A DNA stretch of 64,000 nucleotides. It comes from Anthoceros angustus. Its lineage: Eukaryota > Streptophyta > Anthocerotopsida > Anthocerotales > Anthocerotaceae. Where the stretch lies: NCBI GenBank assembly GCA_010909165.1, contig MU008169.1, positions 62,001 through 126,000 on the forward strand, in the 5' to 3' direction. A program made the position numbers and the translations under genes. Numbering within the stretch: the first letter of the stretch is position 1; every line of letters starts with the position of its first letter. The notes beneath the pieces are model-generated. The model was not told the origin of the DNA and made no database searches. It saw only the letters and a program-made list of their open reading frames with translations. Below, piece after piece: positions 54,290 to 64,000 of this stretch.

Positions 54290-55601
54290 TAGATCCAGAA
54301 GCCTTTATGAATTGGAACATTTGTTCCTACTAAGCTTAAGTAGATCTAGATGACTTTATGAACTGGAACATTTATTCCTACTAAACTTAAGTAGATCTAG
54401 ATAACTTTATGAACAAGGATGTTCCTGCTAAGCTTCACGCCTATATTTTCACCCCTATTTTTCGAAAAATTCGGGTGTTCAGGTTTTTTATTTTTTTTGT
54501 AAGCGCTGTTGTCAGCCATAAATGCTGAGAAAATAGGGTAGTGGCAAGCTCTTGGTCGGCTTTCCAACAAGGGTCTAGTTACTTTCAGCGGAGCACAACT
54601 GCAGTTCCGAGTCCTGAAGAAACCTGCCTGGAGTTTCTCTCGGGATGGCCTTCTTGGGCCTGGTTGCAATGTTCTCGGCACATCTTCAGTCACAAATCAC
54701 ATACAACGATACAGGAGCAAGACTACTAGTCCCCATTCAGAAACCAAGGAAATCCAAAGCACAATGCAAGAGACATTCTGAGAGAGACGACATAGCACTT
54801 CACAAAAAGTCCCGCCATGGCATCTCGCTTCTATGCAATCTAACAATGGATCATCCTAACTTCGTTCCTCCTGCATATACATGCCCGACTACACATGGTC
54901 TAGGCCGCGCATGCCAAGCTCCTCTCTCACTGTCCAATTCAGGACACGAAATCTTGGTCAAGCCAGATAACTGTGGAAACCTGTAAGCCCTGGGTTGAGT
55001 CGTTGGAATACCGCAGGAGACTTCGCTTTGATCCATTATACTGCGACAGCTATGTGCACGGGCAAGTTTGCTTGCACTGAGTGCTATTGTAGTAAGAACC
55101 TTTGAGCAAACTAAACACATTTAATTCGTTTCGCAGGATTGCAGCAGAGCAAGCTTGTCGCAAGGTTCTGGCGCATGCGTGGAAGATCTCTTCCTTGTCA
55201 GTACTTTCAGGTGGTAGTCAATTAGGTTGGATGCTGCTAGTTCGCTGTATGACTTGTTGCGGTCAGACCGCTGTTTAGTTCATCCGTTCCTTTGCGTTGT
55301 GCACAGAGCTATGTCGGTTGCACTTCCTTACTGGGTAGATCTTGCTGAGCACACTGATCTTTGTGCTGAGGCTGAAATGTTATATATGTAGTGTGCAATG
55401 GTTGTCCGTTGATTCTAGGTCTTGCAAATCGGATTGAATAATCTAGCAACATTATGTTATAGTGTGCAGGCAAGAGAATACTGATGAATCCGTAGCAAAC
55501 TTGCATTGTGTTCCTGGCTAGTTGAAGCAGCAACAAAGAAGCATCAGACTCTGCAGATTATAGCATCCCGACTATCGTGAGGGCGTTCGGAGCAAACGTC
55601 C
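54290..55601. other. Intergenic between gene X2 and receptor kinase 2
   Basis: 54,290-54,430 has short repeats of AAGTAGATCTAGATGACTTTATGAAC-type words, also present after X1 (48,630-48,720). 54,430-55,560 shows scattered open frames (for example 54,645-54,986) without recognisable domains or consistent splice signals. I see no supported gene. Confidence 0.5.
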
Positions 55602-58311
55602 TCACGATTGAGATGAATCTGACTTCAAGTTTTCTATCTCCACACAAGACCTTAGGCTACCCGATCTGGAATCATGCCATTCTGTCTCAGAGGCCGAGGC
55701 ATCTGTTCCATCTGTTTCCAAACTTCCTGACTCAAGGTCCTCCACTGAGTAATCTTGGGAATCGTGAAATGTTCGATCCTTCATAGAACGAAGAGGACCC
55801 AATTGCATCAGGCCCAAGTCCCTGAGTTGTTGCACTACCTGGGCCATGGACGGTCTGCCTTGACCACTAGTCTTGACGCACCACAAAGAAAGCTTGATCA
55901 GCTCGGTAAATTCGTAGTCGTTACACGAATCCCTCAAATTAGGATCACACAGCTGTAGGATCTGTCCTGCTTTCGAGGCTTGCCGAACCTGGATAGGGCT
56001 ACCGAATTGTTAGGGCTCTGATTGGGAGCATGTCCAAGAAATCGCTAGCTGTTATACGAGCGACTAGAGGCTTACCAGTTGGCCGATGAACACATGATCC
56101 TTTGGGTCAGTCGGGTGTCTTGCTGTGAGTATCTCCATAAGCAGAACACCAAACGCATACACATCGCTTTTGTCTGTGAGCATTCTTGTTTGGGAGTACC
56201 TGTAGGCAGGATAATGATCAAAATGCGGAAGCAGGGTAACGTATGGCGATTTTACCACTAGTCTGCAACGGTGGAAGGCGAAGCTTACTCTGGATCCAGA
56301 TACCCGAAGGTCCCTTTCACTGCAGTTGTAATATGAGTAGCATCTGGTTCGACTGCTACCAGTTTGGAGACGCCGAAGTCTGCCACTTTGGCACACAGCT
56401 TGTCATCCAGAAGAATGTTGTTACTCTTCACATCACGATGGAAAATGGCTGGCCTACATCCGTGATGTAGATACTCCAGACCTGTACATGATTACATACA
56501 TCTATGAGCCGACAGTACATCACATCACCATGTCCATCCAGCCCGTGCCTTGCGTTTCCACACGACCAAGTCACCTGCCCGCAACTGTACCTACCTTCTG
56601 CAACTTGCATCAGTATCCTTGTCCTATCGTTCCAGCTCAATGGTTGGGACACAGCAGTATCTCCTGAGAAACAAGTTGCGATGGTTAGACATGCCGTCTT
56701 GCCTTCTTCAACACTAACCCCATATATGTTTCTGCAAATCAAGTTACCATGTAGTCTCTGTTGGAGGTCCCCTCCGCTCATGTATTCGTACACGAGTATC
56801 TTAGTTTTCCGTGCGACGCAGTAACCCACAAGGGAGACAAGGTACTGGTGATGCACCACAGACAGCAGCTTGATCTGCACATCCATGTCGGTATCTGTGT
56901 TTGAATCGGACCCCGTACGTACAGCGGTCCCTTTAGAACTTCAAAAGCAACTTCCTGCAAAGAGCATTCATGGTACACGAGGCTCACCTCATTGTAAAAC
57001 TCATCGTTGCCTTGGCTAGAAATCGCTGATAACACCTTGACAGCAACTTCGCGCCCATCTGCCAGCTTCCCATAATACACCGGCCCAAAGCCACCTTTAC
57101 CGAGCTTCTTCGCAAATCTGTTTGTAGCTTGCCGAATCATAGCTAGCGACAACGACAGGCATCTCCCTCCATCTTCAATCAACTCAATCGATAGATGCTT
57201 GCCTGCTGGATTAAAAACACCTACAAGATCGACAGCATCCCACCATGTGCTACATCAGCACAATCAGTCGGGACGTTGTAAGGCGAGGAGCATTTGGTGA
57301 TGGGTTGTCCTCACCTAAACAACAACCATAATACAAGGCCAATCCCCACACCAGCGCCCCGACCGCAACACAAATGATGACGACACCAGTAAGCACCCCA
57401 GCGAGCAAAACCAGGGAGGAGCGTGAGCCATGATCTTCCGCAGGGTGCGTAGTCCAAATGGCCTCCTCCAGCTGCAGGCTGTTGAAGATGGACACATTCC
57501 CCTTCACGTCCATATACAGCACATAGCTATCAACGGAAGGCGGGCCACTCGCATTGCTGGCCCACGCCACCCCGCCCGCGCTCCCTAGTGCCTCCAGATT
57601 CCCGTTCTCCCGCAACACAACGGCCTGGCAAGCCTCCCCTTCCGGCAGCCTGCTATAGTTGCTGGACCACACGACCGAGTTCGACAGCGAGAGCTCCAGG
57701 AAGCAGCTGGAATTGAGCGCCAGGCTGAAATCCCCGTAGCTCAAGGTATTACCCACAGGCAGCTGGTACCCAGCAAGCATGTATATCACCGAGCTCTGCG
57801 TCACCCAGTCCTGGATCGGGACAGAATTGAATCCCGGCCCAGGCAACGACTCATTCGGGACCACGGAATAGAGGTCTTGGCCGGTCTTGGCCAGCAGCTT
57901 GATGCTCAGCTTGCCGGTGGCGTCGAGCATGAGGAAATTCCCGTTCCCCGTATCCCCTTTGGACTCCCATATCACCGAGCCTCCCGAGCTCTGGTTGTAG
58001 AGGTCCAGGTTCCCGCTGCCCTGCAGCTTTGCTATGCAGCCCGTTCCCTGCCCCCCTGTCCCGGTCTCCCAGACCTTGGTCCGCGTCCCCTCATACAGCA
58101 CCAGGTTGCAGTCCTCCTGCACCACCAGGGTGTAGTTCCCCGCCTGCAGGTAGTGGGTGCTGTCCAGGGTGTTGAGGCAGCCGAGAATGCTCATCCCCCG
58201 CACCCCCACCACTGCTCCCTGCAGCCCCAGCAGCCCCAGCAGCAGCAGCAGCAGCAGCAGCAGGCTCCCTGCAGCCCCTGCTGCTGCTGCTGCCCTCACA
58301 GGCACTCGCAT
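55602..58311 (-). CDS. Lectin receptor-like kinase 2 (two B-lectin domains, TM, kinase)
   Basis: Paralogue of receptor kinase 1 with the same exon plan. I start at the ATG at 58,311 ([15 protein letters not shown]), followed by a long Leu run from a CTG tract as the signal-peptide core. The ectodomain has two B-lectin-like repeats: [20 protein letters not shown] with [18 protein letters not shown], then [20 protein letters not shown] with [16 protein letters not shown]. The membrane segment is [20 protein letters not shown], and the exon-1 donor TTTAG/GTGAGG is near 57,308. Kinase motifs are [27 protein letters not shown], the HRD region near 56,430, GTFGYLDPE-like near 56,290, a [15 protein letters not shown] motif, and a C-tail with [20 protein letters not shown]. 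The stop is at 55,602. No disabling change was seen. Ligand unknown; the lectin repeats suggest glycan recognition. Confidence 0.87.
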
Positions 58312-60160
58312 GCTAGATCGCGGCTGGGAACGAGCACCAAACAGAGTCACACCTTGCTGCGTTCTGACATCGCGGGGTCCCGGGCAGAGGCCGGCCGACC
58401 CAGTCCGGCAGTCTCACCGACGCATGGGGGCCTCGGCAGTCTGGAGGCATGCACTTTGGGAAGGCTGCCCGCTGCAGGTAGCTTGAAGGGTGAGACGATC
58501 GTCGAGACGACTCAAACGAGGAGCCAGGAACGACAAACGAACTTTCCGATCAGGCTGATCTGCTGCCGGCCGAATACGGAGACAGTACTCTCGGTCCGAG
58601 TAGCACCCAGGACTGCCCGGAGCCCACGTGTGCTGCTCAGCCTCAACGCGCACCACAGTTCCTCTCCCCCCAGTCCTACCGGTTGGCGGCAGCTTTTTCT
58701 GGTTTCTTGCCACGCTGGTTCTTGGGCACCACCTAGTCGTCCTGGGCGTGCTCGGCACGCCGAGGATCCATGGCCTCGCTACATGCTTGTCCCCACACGG
58801 TGAAGGTGAAGGACATTTTACAAAAGCACGGGGCCACAGTCACGGACGGACACGTACAAACTACATATGTCTACACGCACAGACATGTGCTGCTTTGGGT
58901 TTCCTTCCTTGCAATGTGGCGATCTTGGGCTGGCAGACTTGAGGATGAAGCTTCTGTTTTCTGAGTTTCCAACGTGGGACGTGCCGTACCAGAGACAGCT
59001 AGACTGTACAGCGCCTGCGCTGATATTTCGCCTGGGCCAGGCTCCAAAGGATAGATGCACACCTCAGCCTCTCAGCCCAGCCCTCATAAATCGACTTCAG
59101 CTTCAACCCAGGTCGGTGGACGAGTTGATGCTAGGTCGAATTAGTGGAGTCGACTCACCACACAAGGGCATATAGGAATGCAATTTGAGTGCAAGGTTAG
59201 CGTGTTGACGTTGCGATGCATTGCCTGCCTGACACCCTGATTTGTCAACCTCGGCGATGCATTGCTGGGCAGCTTCTGGGTGAGATGCATTTGCATCACG
59301 GCTGTAGGTCAGCCATTGTCCATGGTGATGTCAAGGTGACGGCAATGTCGCTGACTTGGCCCCTCACGTCTAAAATGGTCCACCCTGGGCGCTGCCTATT
59401 ACCGAGGCTCCTCATGCTGTCATCACTGCCAAGTCTCGAAGCCCACGCAAAAAGGCCGGTGTTTATGCGTTGGGTGGTATGTCACAGCAAGATCTTCGAA
59501 TGATCCCGAAGATGGTGGCTTCTTGGGTATTGCCATCCACTTCGGATGCACCTCAACCGCTGCCATTCCCTCATCCTAGACTCGTGTGAGTTCTGCTGCC
59601 TGCTGGTCACTCTTTCCCTGAGGTAAAGAACGTCCTTCCACGGCTCCGGTGGTGCAAAACTGTGAGAGACAGACACAGGCTTCGTGGAATGTGCTCCTCT
59701 CCACTACTTGCCCCAACTTCCACGTCCGTCACGAGCCTGATCCCGAGTAATAAGACTGCGATACTTACGCTGAGGAAGGAAAGCTCTCGCTGCGTCTAGG
59801 TCTTGGGTAGCCGAGAGCCGAAAGCCAGGTCACAAGTACCGCACAAACTCGAACTCCTCCACCGCGAATCGTGTATTGCAACTGTAGTAGCAGCATTAGT
59901 GGACGATGTGCTATGATTTTCCGCCAAGCGCGAAGCCTTCCAGACCAGCTTGGATTGAAATTGAGCGTTCGATGCTGGCAAACAAGTCTAAGGGTGGATT
60001 TAAACCTAAGGTTTATGAGCACCACTGCTCCCGCTCCCGCTCCCTGCTGGGAACTGTGCAGGTGACTTGATCAGGTTTTGCACAGCCCACAACAGATCCC
60101 GGGCTGTGGCTTCGATGGGTAGTCGACCGGCAAGTCTGGAGTTTTACTGATCTCCGATCG
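58312..60160. other. RLK2 promoter side and intergenic DNA
   Basis: 58,312-58,500 is GC-rich and matches the RLK1 upstream region. Further right are several overlapping open frames without domains, and the kinase relic at about 59,270-59,480. First exon(s) of the LCBK2-like gene may lie near 60,020-60,070 (CTGTGCAG/GTGACT), but I cannot define them. Confidence 0.45.
59216..59490 (+). pseudogene. Short receptor-kinase catalytic-loop relic, opposite strand to RLK2
   Basis: On the plus strand one frame reads LHHGCRSAIVHGDVKVT, matching the [17 protein letters not shown] catalytic loop of RLK1 and RLK2 but with HGD for HRD. After a gap come SKMV and EAPHAVITA (compare [16 protein letters not shown]) and KAGVYALGG (compare KSDVYAFGV). 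These pieces are in order but in shifting frames, so this is a decayed fragment of the same kinase family, inverted relative to its neighbour. Confidence 0.6.
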
Positions 60161-60254
60161 GGTGCCGAAGTGGGAGGAAGCTGCGCATCTCCACACCGAG
60201 CCAGTGGGCAATGGATGGTGGAGTCCGAACTGCAGCTCAGAAAACAGCACTGTG

Positions 60255-62676
60255 ATGGGCTTGACATACCTTCCTCACAGGACTCCTCAGCCCGTGGTGG
60301 CAGCTGTGACAATCAACCCTTCTGGCCCGATGCCTGCGCAGGAAACCAGTACCAAACGGGACTACCTTTTCATCGTCAATCCCAACGGTAGGTGCCCGTC
60401 TTCTCCTCTTTGATGTCTTGCCCATCTCCTCCTTGCCCCAGCGCTTCCTCCTCCTGCTCAAAATGCAAACCCACCTCATGCGTGCTTTTAGCTCCCAAGG
60501 TCTCTTCGTTGCTTCAGGGAATTTTCGCACGGAATGAATTGGGCTGGATCCGTGTTCCAGAATCCCAAGTTTTGTGCTGGGCTGATCGTCGACTGTATGC
60601 ATGTAGGTGCCAACGGGTATACTGGGAAAGAATGGAAGCGCATTTTCCCCAAGCTCCAGTCCCGGTTGGGGAGTGACTGGAATGTGAGCTCTGGCAGACC
60701 CAATTCCTTTTACCTGTAGCCGAGCTTGAAGTTCTTGCTGCATGGCACCTAACCTTTGTCCCCTGTACTGGATTCAGGTGTGTCAAGCTTTCACGTCCGG
60801 CCCTTCTCATGCTGTTGAGATTGCTCGAGAGGTAAGGGCGTCCCCTCTCTTTCAACTTTCTTACCCGACGAGTACTGATGACTGACTACGTTGCTTCTGG
60901 CCACTTCCTTGCTGCATTGCTCATCGCAGGCAGTACAAGATGGAGCAGCTGCAGTGATTGCTGTAGGAGGTGATGGAACACTGCATGAGGTTTGTTGTAA
61001 ACCTAAGAATCCAGCTGTTAAAAGTTCCATCTAACACAGCAGGCAGGAGTGCTCGTTTCCCCTTCTGCAAGGTTTTCAGGGCTTGCAGAGTGGCAATGAG
61101 TAGACATGTGGACCTACCCTCTGCTTCTTGATCAGGTTCTCAACGGTTTTTTTGCGGATGGAAAGCTGGTTCAACCTAAAGAGCTATCTCAGCCTAGGAC
61201 TGCTCTTGGGGTAAGGCTCGCAAATCGTTAGCTGCATGCAATCCTAAGACGTGAAACCATGGGATGTGTTTGGTTCAATGTGGAAAACTAATTCCAGGAT
61301 TTTACACTGCAGCTTATCCCATTGGGTACTGGCTCTGACTTTGCAAGAACCTTTGGCTGGTGTGTATCCTTCCCCTGGCTGTTCCTCTTGGGACGGCGCC
61401 CATGTGCCTTTTTGAGGTGTTGGATCTCTAGAATCTGGGCAAGCTCTTGATGCCAAGGATTTGTCGACATTGTTTGATTCTGTCTAACAGGAAGAATGAT
61501 CCCTATCAGGCCATTGACCGTATAGCAAAAGGTATGGAAAGTATGATAGATTGGTGTGCCGATCAGGCCAGGTTTCTCCAACGTGCTTCTTCTGTCAGCA
61601 CAAGGGCCGTTGTTCCTGACGATACTGAAACCTCTTGCAATAGAAACGATTTCAAACTTTGCCAGTTGCTGAGCTGTTGGATCCTGCTTTGCAGGTCAGC
61701 GGCGCAAAATAGATGTAGGTCGTGTTGTATATGGCGATAATCTTGCCCGTTACTTTCTGAATGTTGCTGACGTGCATTTGTAAGTTGGAGCTGTTCTCTT
61801 CCCCCATGAAAAAAGGTTTCTTTATGATAGTCGTGTGGCTGGAGAGTTGCTGTCATATCGTGAATGAATGCTTCTTAATGTTGGTTGGCGGCTGGAGAGT
61901 GACAGCTTCCATAACAATATCGTGTGCAGGAGTGCAAAGGCTGGATTCTATGCTGCGAAATGGAAAAGGTTTGGCAATTTTTGCTACGTGATTGGTGCTT
62001 TGCAAGGGTTTGTTGGCCATCAGAACCGGGACCTGAACGTCAGAGTAAGGCCCCGCTCCGTGAAGGCTGATTGAATACCCTTCCTCGACAAACAAATTCT
62101 GATAGCTTGCTTTTCGTGCTGACAACAGATAAATGGTGGGGAGTGGCACGTGGTCCCCAAGGTAACAGCGATAGCAATAGGCAACGCACGATTCTTTGGA
62201 GGAGGGATGAAAATCACTCCCACTGCTGATCCTTTCAGTGGTTCCTTAGAGGTACTATAATCTCTTCAAGACTCCAGACTTCTTTTCCTACATGAAAGAC
62301 GGTGGATCGGAATGGTTGTTTACTCATCTGTGCGCTGTAATGGATTCTCAAGGTGGTTACGTTGCGGAATTTCAAGTGGTACGATTTCGTGCTTCGGCTG
62401 TACAAGCTGTACCAAGGAACGCATGTTGAACTGAGAAACGTGTCTGTGCAGAGGTATGTGGAATCCGGTCCTTAGCACTACTGCTGTACAGCTTGAGGTG
62501 TATGCCCTTCTCTCAACCGTCTTCTTGTTGCCTGCAGTGTCCATACCATCGAGATAGAGGAGGCTAGTGACCGTGAAAACCTAAGCGAGACGTTTGTGCA
62601 AGCGGATGGTGAATATTTAGGGTATCTGCAAGCCACTTTCTCAGTTATTCCAGGCTCCGTGGATTTCCTTGTGTAG
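60255..62676 (+). CDS. LCBK2: Sphingoid long-chain base kinase 2-like (diacylglycerol-kinase-fold lipid kinase)
   Basis: Phosphorylates sphingoid bases using the DAGK-type catalytic fold. About twelve short exons separated by ~90-150-bp introns. In order they read [65 protein letters not shown] (GGDGT nucleotide loop), [64 protein letters not shown] with [47 protein letters not shown] with [37 protein letters not shown], and finally [11 protein letters not shown] and [20 protein letters not shown] with a stop at 62,674. This follows the order of plant LCBK2. The ATG at 60,255 is the first in the right frame; an upstream exon with a transit peptide is possible. I saw no frame break. Confidence 0.88.
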
Positions 62677-63500
62677 CCTTCCTCCAGGCTCCCAGCGGCC
62701 AGGGCGCCAGGGCGGGGACACAAGTCCAAGGCCCAGATTGAGCTGCTGATGGTGATGTACAAATAGTCTGAAGCCGTTGCTGCTGGCTTCCCTCTGAATG
62801 GGGAACTGTTCACCTTGCGTCTTAGTTGCACATCGGCTCGATGAAGATCCTGCTGGCCATGGATTCTTTCTGCTGCACTTGGCGGTACAGATCAAAGGGT
62901 GGGCAAGGACTGGTGAGTATCTCCAAGGGGACAGGTAGCAGTTATCCAGGACTATTTTCTATTACGTTCCCCCTTGGAACTGTTGCCGAAGCGAAGCGAC
63001 CCTGACATGCAAGCTCCCGGTTCGTGGCAGCGTGTGGGATGCCCCATAGGATTTCTACATACTATCGCAGCACGAGGCCGACTCCTGCACATATGTTGGG
63101 ATATGGGGTTTGGTATCACTCCTCGATTTCCCTGTTCCTTCCAAGCAGGTGAGGTAGCCAAGCCAAGCCCATCCGTAAGATGATGGCGGGCCTGGGGAAG
63201 CGAGTCCGCTCCGGAGGCTGGCCAATTCAGGGAGGCTCGGTGTCAGGAGCCAGGACAGTTCCAACGGCTGGTGGTGGCTCCGGCTCGCCCACCACTGGCA
63301 TTCGGCTGGCGGCCTGCAGAGTGCAGCGCCTGGCGTAGACGCATCACACATCACAACATTGATGCGGGCGGGCCAATCATGGCAACACACGGCAACATGT
63401 GTGTGGAACACACAAGAGTAGGAATGCAAGATTGCAGACGAGATTGCTCGAACTTGCGCAGCGCAGTCAAACTTCCCTTCCCGCTGGATCTCTACAGTTA
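62677..63500. other. Downstream of LCBK2, no gene recognised
   Basis: About 800 bases of mixed composition. A minus-strand frame (63,055-63,507) is open for 150 codons but shows no domain, and its amino-acid make-up looks random. It probably includes the LCBK2 3' untranslated region. Confidence 0.5.
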
Positions 63501-63965
63501 CATACATACATCAAGGTGAGGCGGTGAGGCGGGACAGGGGACTTGAGCCACACAAAGTCGGGTGGCGGGCGACCGGCGGCGCGCGCGACCGAGGCGCGGG
63601 CGACCGCCGGTCGTGCATGCTAGGAGAGGCGCCTGAAGAGCACCTGGAAGCGCGAGGCCCGAGCTGCAAATGCGCAGCTCGCACGCACCGAAGGCAGCGA
63701 CGACTGCAGCGGCCTCAGCAGCGGCAGCAGAGCGATGGTGACGGCGATGGCGATGGCTGCCAGCCTGCGGCAGCCCCGCCATTGCCACAGCCGCCGCGGC
63801 TCGCATTTGCCCGAGAGCGGCTCTATCATCCCAGGCTCCGCCGGCAGCGCGCCCTGTCCCTCTTCTTCGCGCTCCCTCGGGCGGGCGCTGGCGGTGCCAT
63901 GGCCGGCGCGGCCCGCGGGGAGCAGCAGGGCGGGAGGAGCGGCAGGCGCGGCCCGCGGTGGCCAT
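63501..63965 (-). other. GC-rich stretch with a possible short membrane-tail reading frame
   Basis: Very GC-rich DNA with many CG dinucleotides and CAG/GCG runs. A minus-strand frame from an ATG at 63,829 to 63,620 reads MIEPLSGKCEPRRLWQWRGC, then a hydrophobic LAAIAIAVTIALLPLL segment, and could be a C-terminal tail-anchor exon. Other frames are also open because of the composition, so this is weak. Confidence 0.25.
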
Positions 63966-64000
63966 GGCGGATTCGGACGCTGCGGAGGAGGAGGCGGGGC
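63966..64000 (+). CDS. Possible 5' end of a gene cut by the window edge
   Basis: ATG at 63,966 followed by codons for ADSDAAEEEAG, an acidic, plausible protein start, in a CpG-rich context typical of a promoter/first exon. Only 35 bases are visible, so the product cannot be named. An alternative ATG lies at 63,899. Confidence 0.3.

Noticed and set aside
57877-58803. 308-codon plus-strand frame with a long Gln run
   Set aside because: It is the antisense of RLK2 exon 1. The Gln run is the complement of the CTG tract encoding the signal-peptide leucines, and the GC-rich exon leaves the opposite frame open.
63055-63507. 150-codon minus-strand frame downstream of LCBK2
   Set aside because: No domain, no coding-like composition and no splice support. 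Likely a chance frame.

Overview
This is nuclear DNA of a land plant. The evidence is GT-AG introns of about 80-150 bp, receptor-like kinases with mannose-lectin ectodomains, a plastid-type adenylosuccinate synthetase, an LCBK2-type sphingoid-base kinase, an XH-domain (IDN2/FDM-like) gene and PPR-protein remnants. The compact genes, short introns and style of the PPR remnant suggest a non-seed plant (lycophyte such as Selaginella, or a bryophyte), but I cannot fix the clade. No tRNA, rRNA, CRISPR or organelle gene was seen.

Region 1 (1 to about 34,105) is an array of long tandem repeats. The basic unit is about 8.3 kb and there are four copies (about 1-10,133, 10,134-18,410, 18,411-26,783 and 26,784-34,105). 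Each unit carries, in order: a degenerate ~70-bp minisatellite; a fold-back ending in a CACTA-like motif; a PPR-protein remnant; an AT-rich block; a remnant of a histone-fold NC2-alpha/DRAP1 gene with recognisable exons; a 23-bp repeat; and the promoter and 5' coding sequence of adenylosuccinate synthetase, interrupted by about 2.1 kb of foreign, retroelement-like DNA with two more minisatellites. Each unit also has private nested duplications. The copies differ mainly in short hot spots, many around CAG/CTG, which looks partly technical.

Region 2 (34.07-42.5 kb) starts where the array runs into an apparently intact adenylosuccinate synthetase gene (IMP to adenylosuccinate, AMP synthesis). 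It is followed by an exact 434-bp tandem duplication of its 3' end. Then comes a mosaic of duplicated pieces: a minus-strand gene of unknown function head-to-head with a broken MBF1 copy fused to an adenylosuccinate synthetase fragment; an apparently intact THG1 (tRNA-His guanylyltransferase, minus); another adenylosuccinate synthetase fragment; a truncated copy of the unknown gene; and an intact MBF1 transcriptional coactivator.

Region 3 (42.5-58.4 kb) is an interleaved duplication: lectin receptor kinase 1 (minus), gene X1 (plus), a decayed receptor kinase (minus), an XH-domain remnant (plus), gene X2 (plus) and lectin receptor kinase 2 (minus). X1 and X2 are four-exon paralogues with an N-terminal CPxC zinc-knuckle-like motif and a C-terminal segment weakly resembling a methyl-CpG-binding domain. 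This is the best candidate here for an undescribed protein family.

Region 4 (58.4-64 kb) holds intergenic DNA with a short reversed kinase relic, the multi-exon LCBK2-like lipid kinase gene, and a GC-rich end where another gene may begin.
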